A stretch of 53,699 bases of DNA from Marmoricola sp. (GTDB taxonomy: Bacteria > Actinomycetota > Actinomycetes > Propionibacteriales > Nocardioidaceae). The notes beneath the pieces were generated by a model. That model saw nothing but the letters and a program-made list of their open reading frames with translations, was not told where the DNA came from and ran no database searches. The translations under genes were made by a program, and so were the position numbers. The stretch is taken from NCBI GenBank assembly GCA_025964795.1, contig JAOPYC010000111.1:1-53699 (forward strand), in the 5' to 3' direction. Positions 17,245 through 26,152 of this stretch are shown in pieces; the stretch's first letter is position 1, and each line of letters begins with the position of its first letter.

Positions 17245-18099
17245 TCAGGGGTTGAGGTGCTCCGACACCACGTCGGCGAGAACATCGAGCTCGGCGTCGA
17301 GGTTGGTCGGGGTGAACTGGGTCATGACCTTGGACACGATCAGGCGATCCGCCCCGTTCTCGGCGTAGAAGGCCAGTCGTTCGGCGTCGGGGTGCCTGTC
17401 CGTCACCGTGATGCTGACAGTGCTCGGGTCGCGACCTGCCTCGTCACACGCCTGCCGCAGCAGCGGGAGTCCCTTGACGAAGTTGTCATATCCCGTCGGC
17501 ATCCACCCGTCGAAGTAGCGCGCCACGGCGGCGAGGCCCTTGGGCCCGGTGGCGCCGAGGAGCATCGGGGGGCGGGGCGACTGGAGCGGCTTCGGCCAGC
17601 ACAGGATGTTCTCGAACGCGACGTGCTCCCCGGCATAGCTGGCCACCTCCTGGGTCCAGATCGCCGTCATCGCCTCGAGGTTCTCGTGGAGGACCTCGCG
17701 GCGCTCGGAGAACTTCACACCGTGATTGCTGATCTCCGGGACGTTCCACCCGTAGCCGGAGCCGACGACGAGGCGTCCACTCGAGAGCCGGTCGACCGAG
17801 GAGATGACCTTGGCGAGCAGGATCGGGTCGTAGACCGCCATCTCGCAGATGGAGGTGCCCAGCCTCAGCCTCTCGGTCGCCGTGGCAGCGGCCATGAGTG
17901 CCGTCCAGGGGTCGAAGCTCCGGTTGACCCCGGGTGGCAGCTCGCCGCGCTCCCCGGGGTAGTCGACCTCGGGCTGTGCCGGCATATGGGTGTGCTCGCC
18001 CACGAAGAGGGACTCGAAACCGCGCACCTCGAGAGCCCGCGCCACGGCGAAAGGCGAGGCTGTCTCGTCGGTCAGGAGGAGCATGACTCCGACGTCCAT
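17245..18099 (-). CDS. LLM-class, probably F420-dependent oxidoreductase
   Basis: A 284-residue luciferase-like TIM-barrel protein (GFESLFVGEHTHMPAQPE, TATERLRLGTSICEMAVYDP, VDRLSSGRLVVGSGYGWN). The length and motifs fit actinobacterial F420-dependent enzymes such as hydride-transferring dehydrogenases rather than FMN luciferases, though the cofactor cannot be proven from sequence. It is the first gene of the operon running to 12421 and diverges from the FadD gene at 18286, with an operator between them. It could reduce or oxidise the substrate before or after CoA activation. Confidence 0.8.
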   Translation of the reverse strand: MDVGVMLLLTDETASPFAVARALEVRGFESLFVGEHTHMPAQPEVDYPGERGELPPGVNRSFDPWTALMAAATATERLRLGTSICEMAVYDPILLAKVISSVDRLSSGRLVVGSGYGWNVPEISNHGVKFSERREVLHENLEAMTAIWTQEVASYAGEHVAFENILCWPKPLQSPRPPMLLGATGPKGLAAVARYFDGWMPTGYDNFVKGLPLLRQACDEAGRDPSTVSITVTDRHPDAERLAFYAENGADRLIVSKVMTQFTPTNLDAELDVLADVVSEHLNP

Positions 18100-18188
18100 C
18101 GTCTTCCCCTAGCTCTTGGGCCGTCCACCTGGCCAGCGGGTTGGTGGGAACGAGCGCGAGGCTATTCGCCGCCGTCGAAGTTTGTCAA

Positions 18189-18200
18189 CCGGGCGCTTGA
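18189..18200. promoter_or_regulatory. TetR-type operator, divergent LLM / fadD units
   Basis: CCGGGCGCTTGA fits the island's core YCRRGC-GCYYGR, with one perfect half (GCGCTTGAT). It lies 90 bases from each of two divergent starts (18099 minus, 18286 plus), so one site could control both operons. Confidence 0.6.
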
Positions 18201-18285
18201 TTAATAGATGTTTCTCGTGCGAGAGTTGCCGCGGCCGGTGTTGCACAGGCCTCAGCGACGATGTGCGGAGAGAAGGAGTCGACCG

Positions 18286-19842
18286 GTGCAGGACACCACT
18301 CTCGGCAGCATGTTCGTGCGGTGCGGCCGCCGATACTCCGACCTCACCGCCGTGAGGTCGCACAACGGCGAGCGGACGTACGGCGAGGTGATCGACCGTG
18401 CCGCGCGGCTGTCTAACGTGCTGCGTGCCCACGGCCTGGAACCTGGTGACCGCGTCCTCATGGTGCTCGAGAACTGCGTCGAGGCCGTGGAGGTCATTGC
18501 CGGGATCACCCTCGCGGGCCTGGTCGTGGTGCCGGTCAACTCCGGCTTCAAGGCCTCCGAGCTCGACCACGTGCTGCGTGACTCGGGAGCCCGGGCCGTC
18601 GTGCACACCGACGGGGTAAGCACCAACCTGGCGCGCTCGTCGCAGGCGGCCGCTATTGACCTCGTCCTGCACATCGGGGGGTCCGGTCCGTCCGCCGGCA
18701 ACGTCCTGGACTACGACTCGGCCCTGGCCGCTGCCGACACGACGCTGACCGTGCACCGGGCGGCCCCCGACGACCTCGCCATCATCGGCTACACCAGCGG
18801 GACCACTGGGTTCCCGAAGGGCGCCATGGTGGATCAGGCGACCCTGGTGCTCTGTATCCGCTCCAGTGTCGGCGTGCTGCGCGTCCCGCACTACAGCCAC
18901 CTCGCATTCATCGGCGGCCTGGGGTACGCCGCCCCGTGGTGGACCATCATCCTCCCCCACCTCTACGTAGGCGGGATGGTGAACCTCATCCGCGACTACA
19001 CCGTCGACTCGTGGTTCGAGACCATGCGGCGTGACCGGACGACCTTCACCTACTGCCCGAGCCCGCTGATCGACCGTTTCGTCGACCAGGCCAAGAACTA
19101 CCCCGACGTCATCGAGCAGCTCGAGACGCTCAACCACAGCGCGTCCGCGGCCACCCCGGCCGAGATCCAGAAGATCATCGGGCTGGTGGGCGAGAAGTAC
19201 TTCCACGGCTGGGGGGCGACCGAGATCGTGGGTGCCCTCACCTGCCTGACCCGCAGCGACGTGGTCGGGCTCGGTGACGCGGAGGATCGGTGGGCAACCG
19301 TCGGACGGCCGGGGCCCACGACCGGACTGTTCGTCCTGGACGAGGACGGCAACGAGCTGCCCCGTGGTCGCGAGCACGTCGGCGAGTTCGCCGTCGAGCA
19401 GGACACGATCTTCTCCGGCTACTGGAACAACCCCGAGCAGACGGCTGCGGCCTTCAAGGACGGGCGCTACCTGACCGGCGACGTGGGCTGGATCGACCAC
19501 GCGGGCTACGCATACATCGTCGATCGCAAGCGGGACATGGTCGTCAGCGGCGGCGCGAACGTGTATCCGGCGGAGGTGGAGCGAGTGCTCCGCGAGCTCG
19601 ACGGCGTGGCTGAGATCGCCGTGTTCGGCATCCCCCACGAGAAGTGGGGAGAGACGGTCGCCGCTGCCGTCGTACGCCTCCCCGGGTCGACGCTGCGCGA
19701 GGAGGACGTCGTGGCCTTCGCCAAGGAACACCTGGCCAGCTTCAAGAAGCCGACGTCGGTGCGGTTCCTCGACGAGCTGCCGCGCAACCCGATGCAGAAG
19801 GTGCGCAAGGATGCCCTGCGCGAGATGTGGAGTGCCACATGA
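18286..19842 (+). CDS. Acyl-CoA synthetase (AMP-forming)
   Basis: A 518-residue ANL ligase. The P-loop is GYTSGTTGFPKGAMVDQ, adenylate site GWGATEIVGALT, hinge GRYLTGDVG with VDRKRDMVVSGGANVYPAEVE, and the Lys motif is NPMQKVRKDALRE. It should make the CoA ester that feeds the two acyl-CoA dehydrogenase subunits encoded next. GTG 18286 is chosen because AAGGAG at 18272-18277 precedes it; an in-frame ATG at 18208 has no ribosome site and gives a basic, unlike-family extension. It is first in a four-gene plus operon and overlaps the next gene by 4 bases. Confidence 0.88.
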   Translation: MQDTTLGSMFVRCGRRYSDLTAVRSHNGERTYGEVIDRAARLSNVLRAHGLEPGDRVLMVLENCVEAVEVIAGITLAGLVVVPVNSGFKASELDHVLRDSGARAVVHTDGVSTNLARSSQAAAIDLVLHIGGSGPSAGNVLDYDSALAAADTTLTVHRAAPDDLAIIGYTSGTTGFPKGAMVDQATLVLCIRSSVGVLRVPHYSHLAFIGGLGYAAPWWTIILPHLYVGGMVNLIRDYTVDSWFETMRRDRTTFTYCPSPLIDRFVDQAKNYPDVIEQLETLNHSASAATPAEIQKIIGLVGEKYFHGWGATEIVGALTCLTRSDVVGLGDAEDRWATVGRPGPTTGLFVLDEDGNELPRGREHVGEFAVEQDTIFSGYWNNPEQTAAAFKDGRYLTGDVGWIDHAGYAYIVDRKRDMVVSGGANVYPAEVERVLRELDGVAEIAVFGIPHEKWGETVAAAVVRLPGSTLREEDVVAFAKEHLASFKKPTSVRFLDELPRNPMQKVRKDALREMWSAT

Positions 19843-20993
19843 CGACCCTCTCCGCGAGCACGCCCGAGCTGCAGCTCGTCGAGCTGACCGATGACCTGCA
19901 GTCGATGGCAGAGACCGTCGCCGCGGTGGTGAGATCCCAGTCGCCCGCCGAGCGAGTCGCTGCTGTCGCCGACGGACCTGAGGAGTACGACGAGCCCCTG
20001 TGGCGCACCCTTGCAGTGGACCTCGGCGTCACGGGGGTCCTCGTGCCCGAGGAGTACGGCGGGCTGGGGATGGGCTGGGCCGAGGCACGCGTCGTGCTTG
20101 CCGAGCTCGGGCGCGGGCTGGCTTGTGTCCCCTTCCTCAGCAGCTGCGTCGTGGCCGTCTCGGTCGTGCTCGAGTCGAACGACGCGGCGGCCGCCGCCGC
20201 GATCCTGCCCGGCGTCGCCGAGGGCAGCTCCATCGTGGCGGTCGCCCTCGGCGACGATCGCCTTCTTCCGGCGCTGGGAAGCTCCGCCGTCGCCGCCCGT
20301 ACCGGAGCCGACGGTGGCTGGCAGCTCAGCGGGGTCCAGCCGTTCGTCGTGGACGGCATCGCCGCCGACCGCATCCTGCTCCTGGGACGGACGGACAACG
20401 GTGCCCACGGTTGGTTCCTCGTCGAGGCGGGTGCCGGTGGACTCACCCGGACGACCATGGAGGTCGTCGATCCCACCCGGCCCCAGGCCACGCTCACCCT
20501 TGACGGGGTGACCGCCCGGCTCATCGGTGACCTCGGCACGTGCGACGACCTGGTGGCGCCGGCGCTCGACGCCCTCGTCGTGGGAACCGGTTGCGAGATG
20601 GCCGAGGCCAGCCGTCACCTGCTCGACCTCACGATCGTCTATGCCACGACGCGCTACCAGTTCGGTCAGCCGATCGGGTCCTTCCAGGCGCTCCAGCATC
20701 GGCTGGCCGATCTCGCCATCATGATCGACACGTCGGTCTCGGCGGTGGAGTACGCCATCGCGTCCGCAGTCCACCACCCGGAGCGACTCCGAGAAGCCGC
20801 CTCCATCGCAGGGTTCGTCTGCACGGAGGCGTTCTACCAAGCCGCCCTGGAGACGATCCAGGTGCACGGGGGTATCGGATTCACCTGGGAGCACCAGGCC
20901 CACCGCTACTACCGACGCGCCCTCGCGTCACGCGCCCTGCTGGGCACGCCCGCCGTCCATCGAGAGCGGCTCATGCAGTCGCTGTCCCTCTGA
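19839..20993 (+). CDS. Acyl-CoA dehydrogenase, probable heteromer subunit
   Basis: A 384-residue acyl-CoA dehydrogenase-fold protein. The middle domain is short and divergent; the C-terminal part has TTRYQFGQPIGSFQALQHRLAD and QVHGGIGFTWEHQAHRYYRR, which fits the subunit that binds flavin in actinobacterial alpha2beta2 dehydrogenases such as FadE28-FadE29. With the following gene it probably forms one heterotetramer acting on a bulky acyl-CoA. The start overlaps the fadD stop (ATGA at 19839) and a 12-base gap precedes the partner gene. Whether it carries the catalytic base alone cannot be decided from sequence. Confidence 0.82.
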   Translation: MTTLSASTPELQLVELTDDLQSMAETVAAVVRSQSPAERVAAVADGPEEYDEPLWRTLAVDLGVTGVLVPEEYGGLGMGWAEARVVLAELGRGLACVPFLSSCVVAVSVVLESNDAAAAAAILPGVAEGSSIVAVALGDDRLLPALGSSAVAARTGADGGWQLSGVQPFVVDGIAADRILLLGRTDNGAHGWFLVEAGAGGLTRTTMEVVDPTRPQATLTLDGVTARLIGDLGTCDDLVAPALDALVVGTGCEMAEASRHLLDLTIVYATTRYQFGQPIGSFQALQHRLADLAIMIDTSVSAVEYAIASAVHHPERLREAASIAGFVCTEAFYQAALETIQVHGGIGFTWEHQAHRYYRRALASRALLGTPAVHRERLMQSLSL

Positions 20994-21005
20994 TCGGTCG
21001 TTGAC

Positions 21006-22241
21006 GTGGAGACACTCGAAGAGACAACGTGGCGGGCGCGGGAGTGGTTCGAGGCTCGCGTACCGCGGCGCGCGGACTCCGCGGCCAGGTCCGGGAAACC
21101 GTGGAGCGTGGCGATCTTCCCGGAGACGTCACACGTCGAGGAGCGTGTCCAGCTCGACGAGGCACGGGCGTGGCTCCAAGCCAAGTGGTCGGCACGCCTG
21201 GCCGGGCTCGACTGGCCCGAAGCCTTCGGTGGCCATGGCCTGGGCCGGGCGTACGCCGACGCCGTCTCGGCCGTCGAAGCGGACTACGACGTCCCCCACC
21301 ACGACCTCCTGCCGATCACCACCCGCCTGGTCGCGCCGATGCTCCGGCTGCTCGGCACCGAGGAGCAGAAAGCGCGATACGTCGGACCATTGGCCCGGTC
21401 GGAGATCGTCTGCGCCCAGCTGTTCTCCGAGCCGTCGGCCGGTTCCGACCTAGCCGGCATCTCCACGCGCGCCAGGCACTCGCCGGACGGCACCTGGTCC
21501 GTGACCGGGCAGAAGGTGTGGTCGAGCGGAGCCCAGTTCGCCGACTACGGCCTGCTCCTGACCCGCACGGACGTGGATGCGGTGAAGCACGCCGGGATCA
21601 CCGCGTTCCTATTGCCGCTCGACACCCCCGGGGTCGACATCCGGCCGCTGCGGCAGATGACGGGTGGGGCCTGTTTCAACGAGCTCTTCCTCGACGACGT
21701 CCCGGTCTCGGACGACTACCGGGTGGGTAACGTCGGGGACGGCTGGAAGGTCGCCACGACCATGCTCGGCTTCGAGCGCGACGCCTCGGGGGACGACACC
21801 ACGCTCGGGGGATCCTGGATCCAGGTGTTGAGCCTCGCCGCGGCCATGTCCAAGACGAGCGACCCGGTCGTGCGGCCGTTGCTGGCCGACGTCTATGCCC
21901 GTCACCTGCTGGCGAAGGTGAACGTCGCCCGCGACCTGAGCGATCGGAGCCGAGGACTCCCCCGCGGCCCCGAGGGCTCGATGCGCAAGCTGCAGTGGGT
22001 CGAGGGCATGGTGCAGATCAGCGAGGCGGTCTCTCAGATCCTCGGCCCCCGCCTGGTGGCTGACACCGGGGATCCGGAGACCTTCGGCTGGAACAGCCAC
22101 GTCCTCGGGGCCCTTGGCTACCGGATCGCCGGCGGCTCCAACGAGATCCAGCGCACGATCATCGCGGAGCGAGTCCTTGGGCTCCCACCCGGACCGCGCG
22201 TCGATCGCGGTATCCCGTTCCGCGACATCCCCACCTCATGA
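21006..22241 (+). CDS. Acyl-CoA dehydrogenase, partner subunit
   Basis: A 411-residue acyl-CoA dehydrogenase. LDWPEAFGGHGLGRAYADAV, QLFSEPSAGSDLAGISTRA, WSVTGQKVWSSGAQFADYG and GYRIAGGSNEIQRTIIAERVLGLP are the standard substrate and flavin segments. The last lacks the usual catalytic Glu in QIHGGxGYxxE context, as in one subunit of heteromeric FadE pairs. The GTG start at 21006 lacks a clear ribosome site, so coupling to the preceding gene is likely. The SDR downstream overlaps it by 4 bases. Heteromeric dehydrogenases of this kind are known from steroid side-chain and ring degradation. Confidence 0.82.
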   Translation: METLEETTWRAREWFEARVPRRADSAARSGKPWSVAIFPETSHVEERVQLDEARAWLQAKWSARLAGLDWPEAFGGHGLGRAYADAVSAVEADYDVPHHDLLPITTRLVAPMLRLLGTEEQKARYVGPLARSEIVCAQLFSEPSAGSDLAGISTRARHSPDGTWSVTGQKVWSSGAQFADYGLLLTRTDVDAVKHAGITAFLLPLDTPGVDIRPLRQMTGGACFNELFLDDVPVSDDYRVGNVGDGWKVATTMLGFERDASGDDTTLGGSWIQVLSLAAAMSKTSDPVVRPLLADVYARHLLAKVNVARDLSDRSRGLPRGPEGSMRKLQWVEGMVQISEAVSQILGPRLVADTGDPETFGWNSHVLGALGYRIAGGSNEIQRTIIAERVLGLPPGPRVDRGIPFRDIPTS

Positions 22242-23002
22242 CGGCGCGACACACCGGTCGCGTCGTCCTCATCACCGGCGCCGCCCACGGGATCGGTGCC
22301 GCTACGGCCGCAGCCGTGGTGCGCGAGGGCGGCAGCGTGGTCCTGGGAGACCTCGACGTCCCGGCCGCGCAGACCCGTGCCGGGGAGCTGGGCGAGCGAG
22401 CACTGGCGCTCCCCCTCGACGTTGCCGTCGCAGCGTCCTGGGACGCCTGCGTGGCAGCCGCCCTGAACCGGTTCGGGCGCATCGACGGGCTGGTCAACAA
22501 CGCCGGGATCGCCACCGGCCACAACCTCGTCGAGACCGATGCCGACGAGATGGTGCGGGTGCTCACGGTCAATACGATCGGCCCGTTCCTCGGCATCAAG
22601 GCGGTGCTCGGAACCATGCGCGCCGGCGGGCACGGCTCGATCGTCAACATCTCGTCCTGCGCCGGGCTCGGAGGCCTGCGCAGCAACGTCGCCTACTCCA
22701 CGAGCAAGTACGCGATCCGCGGGCTCACCCAGACGCTGGTGCACGAGCTCGGTGGCTACGGGATCCGCGTCAACAGCGTGTTCCCCGGCTACGTGGACAC
22801 CCCGCTCAGCCGACCGGACTGGGTCGAGCAGTCGGAGGCCGGCCAGCAACCCGCGAACGTCGCCCTCGGCCGCACCGGGCATCCTCGCGAGCTCGCCGAG
22901 GTGATCTCGTTCCTGCTCTCCGAAGAGGCCTCATACTGCACCGGCTCGGAGTTCGTTGCCGACGGGGGCCTGATGTCAGTCGTGCCCCCGCGCGACCTCT
23001 GA
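22238..23002 (+). CDS. SDR-family dehydrogenase
   Basis: A 254-residue classical short-chain dehydrogenase: NAD(P) motif TGAAHGIG, structural NNAG, catalytic Ser in IVNISSCAG and YSTSK. GDLD after the second strand suggests NAD preference. It closes the four-gene plus operon and most likely oxidises or reduces a hydroxyl or keto group on the acyl-CoA made by the upstream enzymes, resembling 3-alpha/20-beta-hydroxysteroid-type SDRs. Start overlap ATGA at 22238. Confidence 0.85.
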   Translation: MTARHTGRVVLITGAAHGIGAATAAAVVREGGSVVLGDLDVPAAQTRAGELGERALALPLDVAVAASWDACVAAALNRFGRIDGLVNNAGIATGHNLVETDADEMVRVLTVNTIGPFLGIKAVLGTMRAGGHGSIVNISSCAGLGGLRSNVAYSTSKYAIRGLTQTLVHELGGYGIRVNSVFPGYVDTPLSRPDWVEQSEAGQQPANVALGRTGHPRELAEVISFLLSEEASYCTGSEFVADGGLMSVVPPRDL

Positions 23003-23047
23003 CCAGCACGCCTCTGACGAAACCGGCCGCGTCGACGGATCAACGGT

Positions 23048-23641
23048 TCAGGATCGCACGGTGAACAGGGTGTAGCTGTGGTCCTGCGCGTCCGGACGTC
23101 CGAAGACAGTGCGGGCCACGGCCTCCTCGGGGATCGAGTGCCCACCCCAGACACCCTTGGGCCTGTCGTGGTCCGGGCCCACCCAGGGGGTCCGCACCGG
23201 CTCGGAGTGGATCTCGCCGTCATAGACCACGGTGCGCTTGAGGATGCGGAACACCCCGTCCCGGCGCTCCCACCGGTCCAGGTAGCGGCCCTGGCTGACG
23301 GTGCGCCAAGCCACTCCCTCCGGGTCGCGCAGCCACTGGGTCGAGTGGAAGTAGACCTCGCTGACTGCGCTGTCCGCGTCCACCTCGATGTAGTGCTGGC
23401 CCAGCAGATGCGTGGTGCTGACCCACTCGACCGGGAACCCCGTCCCGTCCGTGCGCACCTTGGCCGCGAGGCCCCAACCGGACGAGTCGTTGCCGAAGCC
23501 GTGGTCGTCGATCGAGTCCTCGTGGTAGACCGACCTGACCAGCTCCTCGTCGCGGCGGTCGATGCCGCGCGCATAGCGGGCCATGGCGTCCATGATCTGC
23601 TGCTTCGCGACCAGCACGTCGAGCACGTTGCTGTCGTTCAT
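23048..23641 (-). CDS. SnoaL/NTF2-like protein
   Basis: A 197-residue NTF2-fold protein. Typical SnoaL_4 features are AKQQIMDAMARYARGIDRRDEE, then VYHEDSIDDHG and TTHLLGQHYIEVD, and RYLDRWERRDGVFRILKR. Relatives act as small cyclases, isomerases or hydratases, or as small dioxygenase subunit-like proteins; here it may isomerise or hydrate a cyclic intermediate. ATG 23641 has AGGAG upstream. It lies 78 bases downstream of the sugar-type binding protein gene, so it is probably in the transporter operon. Confidence 0.75.
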   Translation of the reverse strand: MNDSNVLDVLVAKQQIMDAMARYARGIDRRDEELVRSVYHEDSIDDHGFGNDSSGWGLAAKVRTDGTGFPVEWVSTTHLLGQHYIEVDADSAVSEVYFHSTQWLRDPEGVAWRTVSQGRYLDRWERRDGVFRILKRTVVYDGEIHSEPVRTPWVGPDHDRPKGVWGGHSIPEEAVARTVFGRPDAQDHSYTLFTVRS

Positions 23642-23719
23642 GTTGACTCCTCGTGTTGCGCCAGTGGGGTCCGCCGTCACAGGCGGACCCCACCAGCAGT
23701 CAGTTGCGTGGATCAGCGA

Positions 23720-24895
23720 TCAGGAGACGCCCCACAGCTTCTTGTATCCAGCCAGCCAGTCGGTCGAGCCGTCGAAGAACTTCCCCTTGGCCGGAAGGTT
23801 GTGCTTGGCGTCGATGAGCGTCGGACCGATGCCCTCCGGCACCTGCTTCTCACCGGCGAAGTAGCGGTTCAGGTTGTCCATGGCACCGAAGGACAGCTGC
23901 CGGAAGCTCTGCGCGTTGGTGAGCGCCACCTTCTCCCCGTCCCGCACGGACTGGAGCAGCTCCGCCTGGTTGCCGGCACCACCGACCAGCCAGAGGTCGA
24001 GACCGCTGTCCTTGATGGCCTGCTTGCCGCCGGAGCCGATCATGAGTGAGTCGAACGGGATGAAGACGCCGTTGGCGTTGGGGTTCTTGGCCAGTGCCAC
24101 GGTGAAAGCCTGGATCCAGGGGCCGTTCGGGGCGGTGTCAGCATCTGCCCACCTGACCTCCTTCAGGATCTCGCACTTGGCACAGGTCGCCATCTCGTCG
24201 CGGAAGCCCTTGTTCATGTACTCGTAGAAGCCGCCCTTCCCGAGGTTCGCGATGACATTGGCCTTGCCGTCGTTGGCACCGATGAGGTATGCCGCGGCGT
24301 TCTTGCCGATGGCCTCGTAGTAGTCCTGCACCGTCTCGGCGTCCTTGTGGTACTGCATCTTGACCGGGATCAGCGAGGGCTGCGACGGGTCGATCTCCGA
24401 GCAGTCCAGGGACTGCAGGCCGAACACCGGCACGCCCTGGTCCTTGGCCTCTTGGAGCGGCTGCTGGATGACCGAGCAGTCCATGCCCTGGATCACCAGG
24501 GCGTCGGGCTTGGCGGCGAGCGCCGTACGCACGGCGGCCGCGTATCCCCCGCCCTGGTTGACCTTGCCGTCGGCCACGTGGAAGTCCCAGCCCAGCAGCT
24601 TGGCCGCCTCGCCGCCGGCGTCCGACAAGGTCTTGCAGTCGGGGACGGCGTTGCCGCAACCCATCCACCACACCGACTTGTTCTTGGCCGGCGCGGGGCC
24701 GGTCGTGGGAACCTCACCGACGAAGGAGGTGGCGATCTTGTCCGCCCAGTCGCCGCCGACGTCTGCCGGCGCCTTGGCCGAGCTCGACCCTGAGGCCGAG
24801 CTCGAGTCGTTGCCGCATGCGGCCGCCAGAGGAAGGAACAGCACGAGCGCTGCCCCCATCCCCAGCAGGCGTTTGAGACTAACCTGAACACTCAT
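23720..24895 (-). CDS. Ribose-type ABC transporter substrate-binding lipoprotein
   Basis: A 391-residue periplasmic-binding-protein type 1 fold with a lipoprotein signal (LVLFLPLAAACGND, lipobox LAAAC). The mature part has two Rossmann-like lobes, with NKSVWWMGCGNAVPDC and PDALVIQGMDCSVIQQPL in the first lobe. It has several Cys residues (CGNAVPDCK, MDCSV, LDCSE, CAKCE), more than typical sugar binders. The context, inside an acyl-CoA catabolic regulon, suggests the ligand is the island's substrate rather than ribose. A 144-base gap with an inverted repeat separates it from the permease gene upstream. Confidence 0.85.
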   Translation of the reverse strand: MSVQVSLKRLLGMGAALVLFLPLAAACGNDSSSASGSSSAKAPADVGGDWADKIATSFVGEVPTTGPAPAKNKSVWWMGCGNAVPDCKTLSDAGGEAAKLLGWDFHVADGKVNQGGGYAAAVRTALAAKPDALVIQGMDCSVIQQPLQEAKDQGVPVFGLQSLDCSEIDPSQPSLIPVKMQYHKDAETVQDYYEAIGKNAAAYLIGANDGKANVIANLGKGGFYEYMNKGFRDEMATCAKCEILKEVRWADADTAPNGPWIQAFTVALAKNPNANGVFIPFDSLMIGSGGKQAIKDSGLDLWLVGGAGNQAELLQSVRDGEKVALTNAQSFRQLSFGAMDNLNRYFAGEKQVPEGIGPTLIDAKHNLPAKGKFFDGSTDWLAGYKKLWGVS

Positions 24896-25002
24896 CGTTG
24901 CTCCTTGTGGTGTGGAATCTGCGTTGGTCGAACCGTTGGTGATGCGGGGTTCGGACCGCTGCTGAGCGTTGGCCCGAGGCTGGCCTGCAGTGAGTCCGTA
25001 GG

Positions 25003-25027
25003 ACGACCCGCGCTCGCGGGCCGTCGT
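25003..25027 (-). repeat. Inverted repeat before the binding-protein gene
   Basis: ACGACCCGCG and CGCGGGCCGTCGT form an imperfect stem around CT, between the permease stop and the binding-protein start. Such hairpins often stabilise or partially terminate the transporter message so the binding protein is made in excess; that role is inferred. Confidence 0.35.
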
Positions 25028-25039
25028 TGGTGTGGCGGG

Positions 25040-26152
25040 CTATGCGTGACTCGGCGTGGCTTTCGCCGCTGCCTCTCCGGGACCACTCGTGGGCTCGGGT
25101 GCGGGCGGGACGTCGTCGGTATCCATCAGCAGCCGCTTCGCCTTGCGTTCCCGCTGTCGCCCCATGAGCGTCGAGACCGCCACGGCCAGGACGAGTGCGA
25201 GCCCGTTGAACGCGTTCTGGACCCAGGCCTCGGCACCCAGGAAGGTGAAGCCGTTGATGGCCACCGCCAGGGTGAAGATGCCGATGATGGTTCCCCAGAC
25301 GTTGTAGCGACCCGGGCGGATCGTGGTGGCACCCAGGAACACCGCGGCCAGCGCGGGAAACAGGTAGTTGGTCGCGACCGTCGGGTCTGCTCCGCCCTGT
25401 CGCGAGGTCAGGAGCGCTCCGGCGATCGAGGCCACGAGGGCAGATCCTAGGAAACTCAGCGCCACCAGTCGGTCCACGGAGATACCGACGAGTCGTGCCG
25501 CATTCTCGTTGGAGCCGATCGCCTCGAGCTGCCGACCGTTGGGGGTGTGCATCAGGGCGTACCAGACGATCGCGGCGACGACGATCAGGAGGTAGAAGGG
25601 TCGGGGGATCCCGAGCCACGTGAGCGAGCCCCAGTTGGCGAACCCACGCGGAACTCCGAAGATGCTGGTGCCCTTCGTGTACCACTGCAGAACCCCGCTC
25701 AGCAGAGTGAAGGTACCCAGCGTCGCGATGAAGCCGTTGAGGCGCAGACCGGCGACGAGGAAGGCGTTCAGGGCGCCGGCGGCCAGCCCGACTCCCACGC
25801 CCACCAGGATGGCCAGGGGCGTGGACAGGCCGTGGTCGACCATCGCCGAGGCGATGGCGACGTTCGCCAATCCGGCGATCGCGGCGACCGAGAGGTCGAA
25901 GTAGCCCGACACGAGTGGGATCACCATCGCGACGGCCACGAGGCCGGTGACCGACTGGTTGCCCAGGATGTTGATGAGGTTGGGTCGCGCAGCGAACAGG
26001 TCCTGGGTCTGTGGGTGCAACATGAAGAAGGCGATGAGGATGACCAGGAAGATGGGCAGTCCGGCGACCTCGATCACCTCGCCTACGGACTTGCGGGTCC
26101 GGGGCGTGGCCGAGGCGTTCTCGCTTGTGGTGTCCGACACGGCGCCGGTCAT
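25040..26152 (-). CDS. Ribose-type ABC transporter permease
   Basis: A 370-residue RbsC-like inner-membrane protein with about 9-10 hydrophobic segments, starting LPIFLVILIAFFMLHPQ. VSGYFDLSVAAIAGLANV, LNGFIATLGTFTLLSGV and GSNENAARLVGISV are family landmarks, the last being the cytoplasmic EAA-like loop. The C-terminal tail after residue 335 is polar and Pro/Ala-rich. It overlaps the upstream ATPase gene by 4 bases. It should form a homodimeric channel with the RbsA-like ATPase. Confidence 0.88.
   Translation of the reverse strand: MTGAVSDTTSENASATPRTRKSVGEVIEVAGLPIFLVILIAFFMLHPQTQDLFAARPNLINILGNQSVTGLVAVAMVIPLVSGYFDLSVAAIAGLANVAIASAMVDHGLSTPLAILVGVGVGLAAGALNAFLVAGLRLNGFIATLGTFTLLSGVLQWYTKGTSIFGVPRGFANWGSLTWLGIPRPFYLLIVVAAIVWYALMHTPNGRQLEAIGSNENAARLVGISVDRLVALSFLGSALVASIAGALLTSRQGGADPTVATNYLFPALAAVFLGATTIRPGRYNVWGTIIGIFTLAVAINGFTFLGAEAWVQNAFNGLALVLAVAVSTLMGRQRERKAKRLLMDTDDVPPAPEPTSGPGEAAAKATPSHA

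Noticed and set aside
15973-18204. Very long plus-strand open frame opposite the dehydrogenase and LLM genes
   Set aside because: It is the antisense shadow of high-GC coding sequence, with His/Arg/Asp-rich composition and no domain.
18109-19731. Long minus-strand frame opposite the acyl-CoA synthetase
   Set aside because: It is antisense to a clear ANL ligase, with composition typical of a shadow frame.
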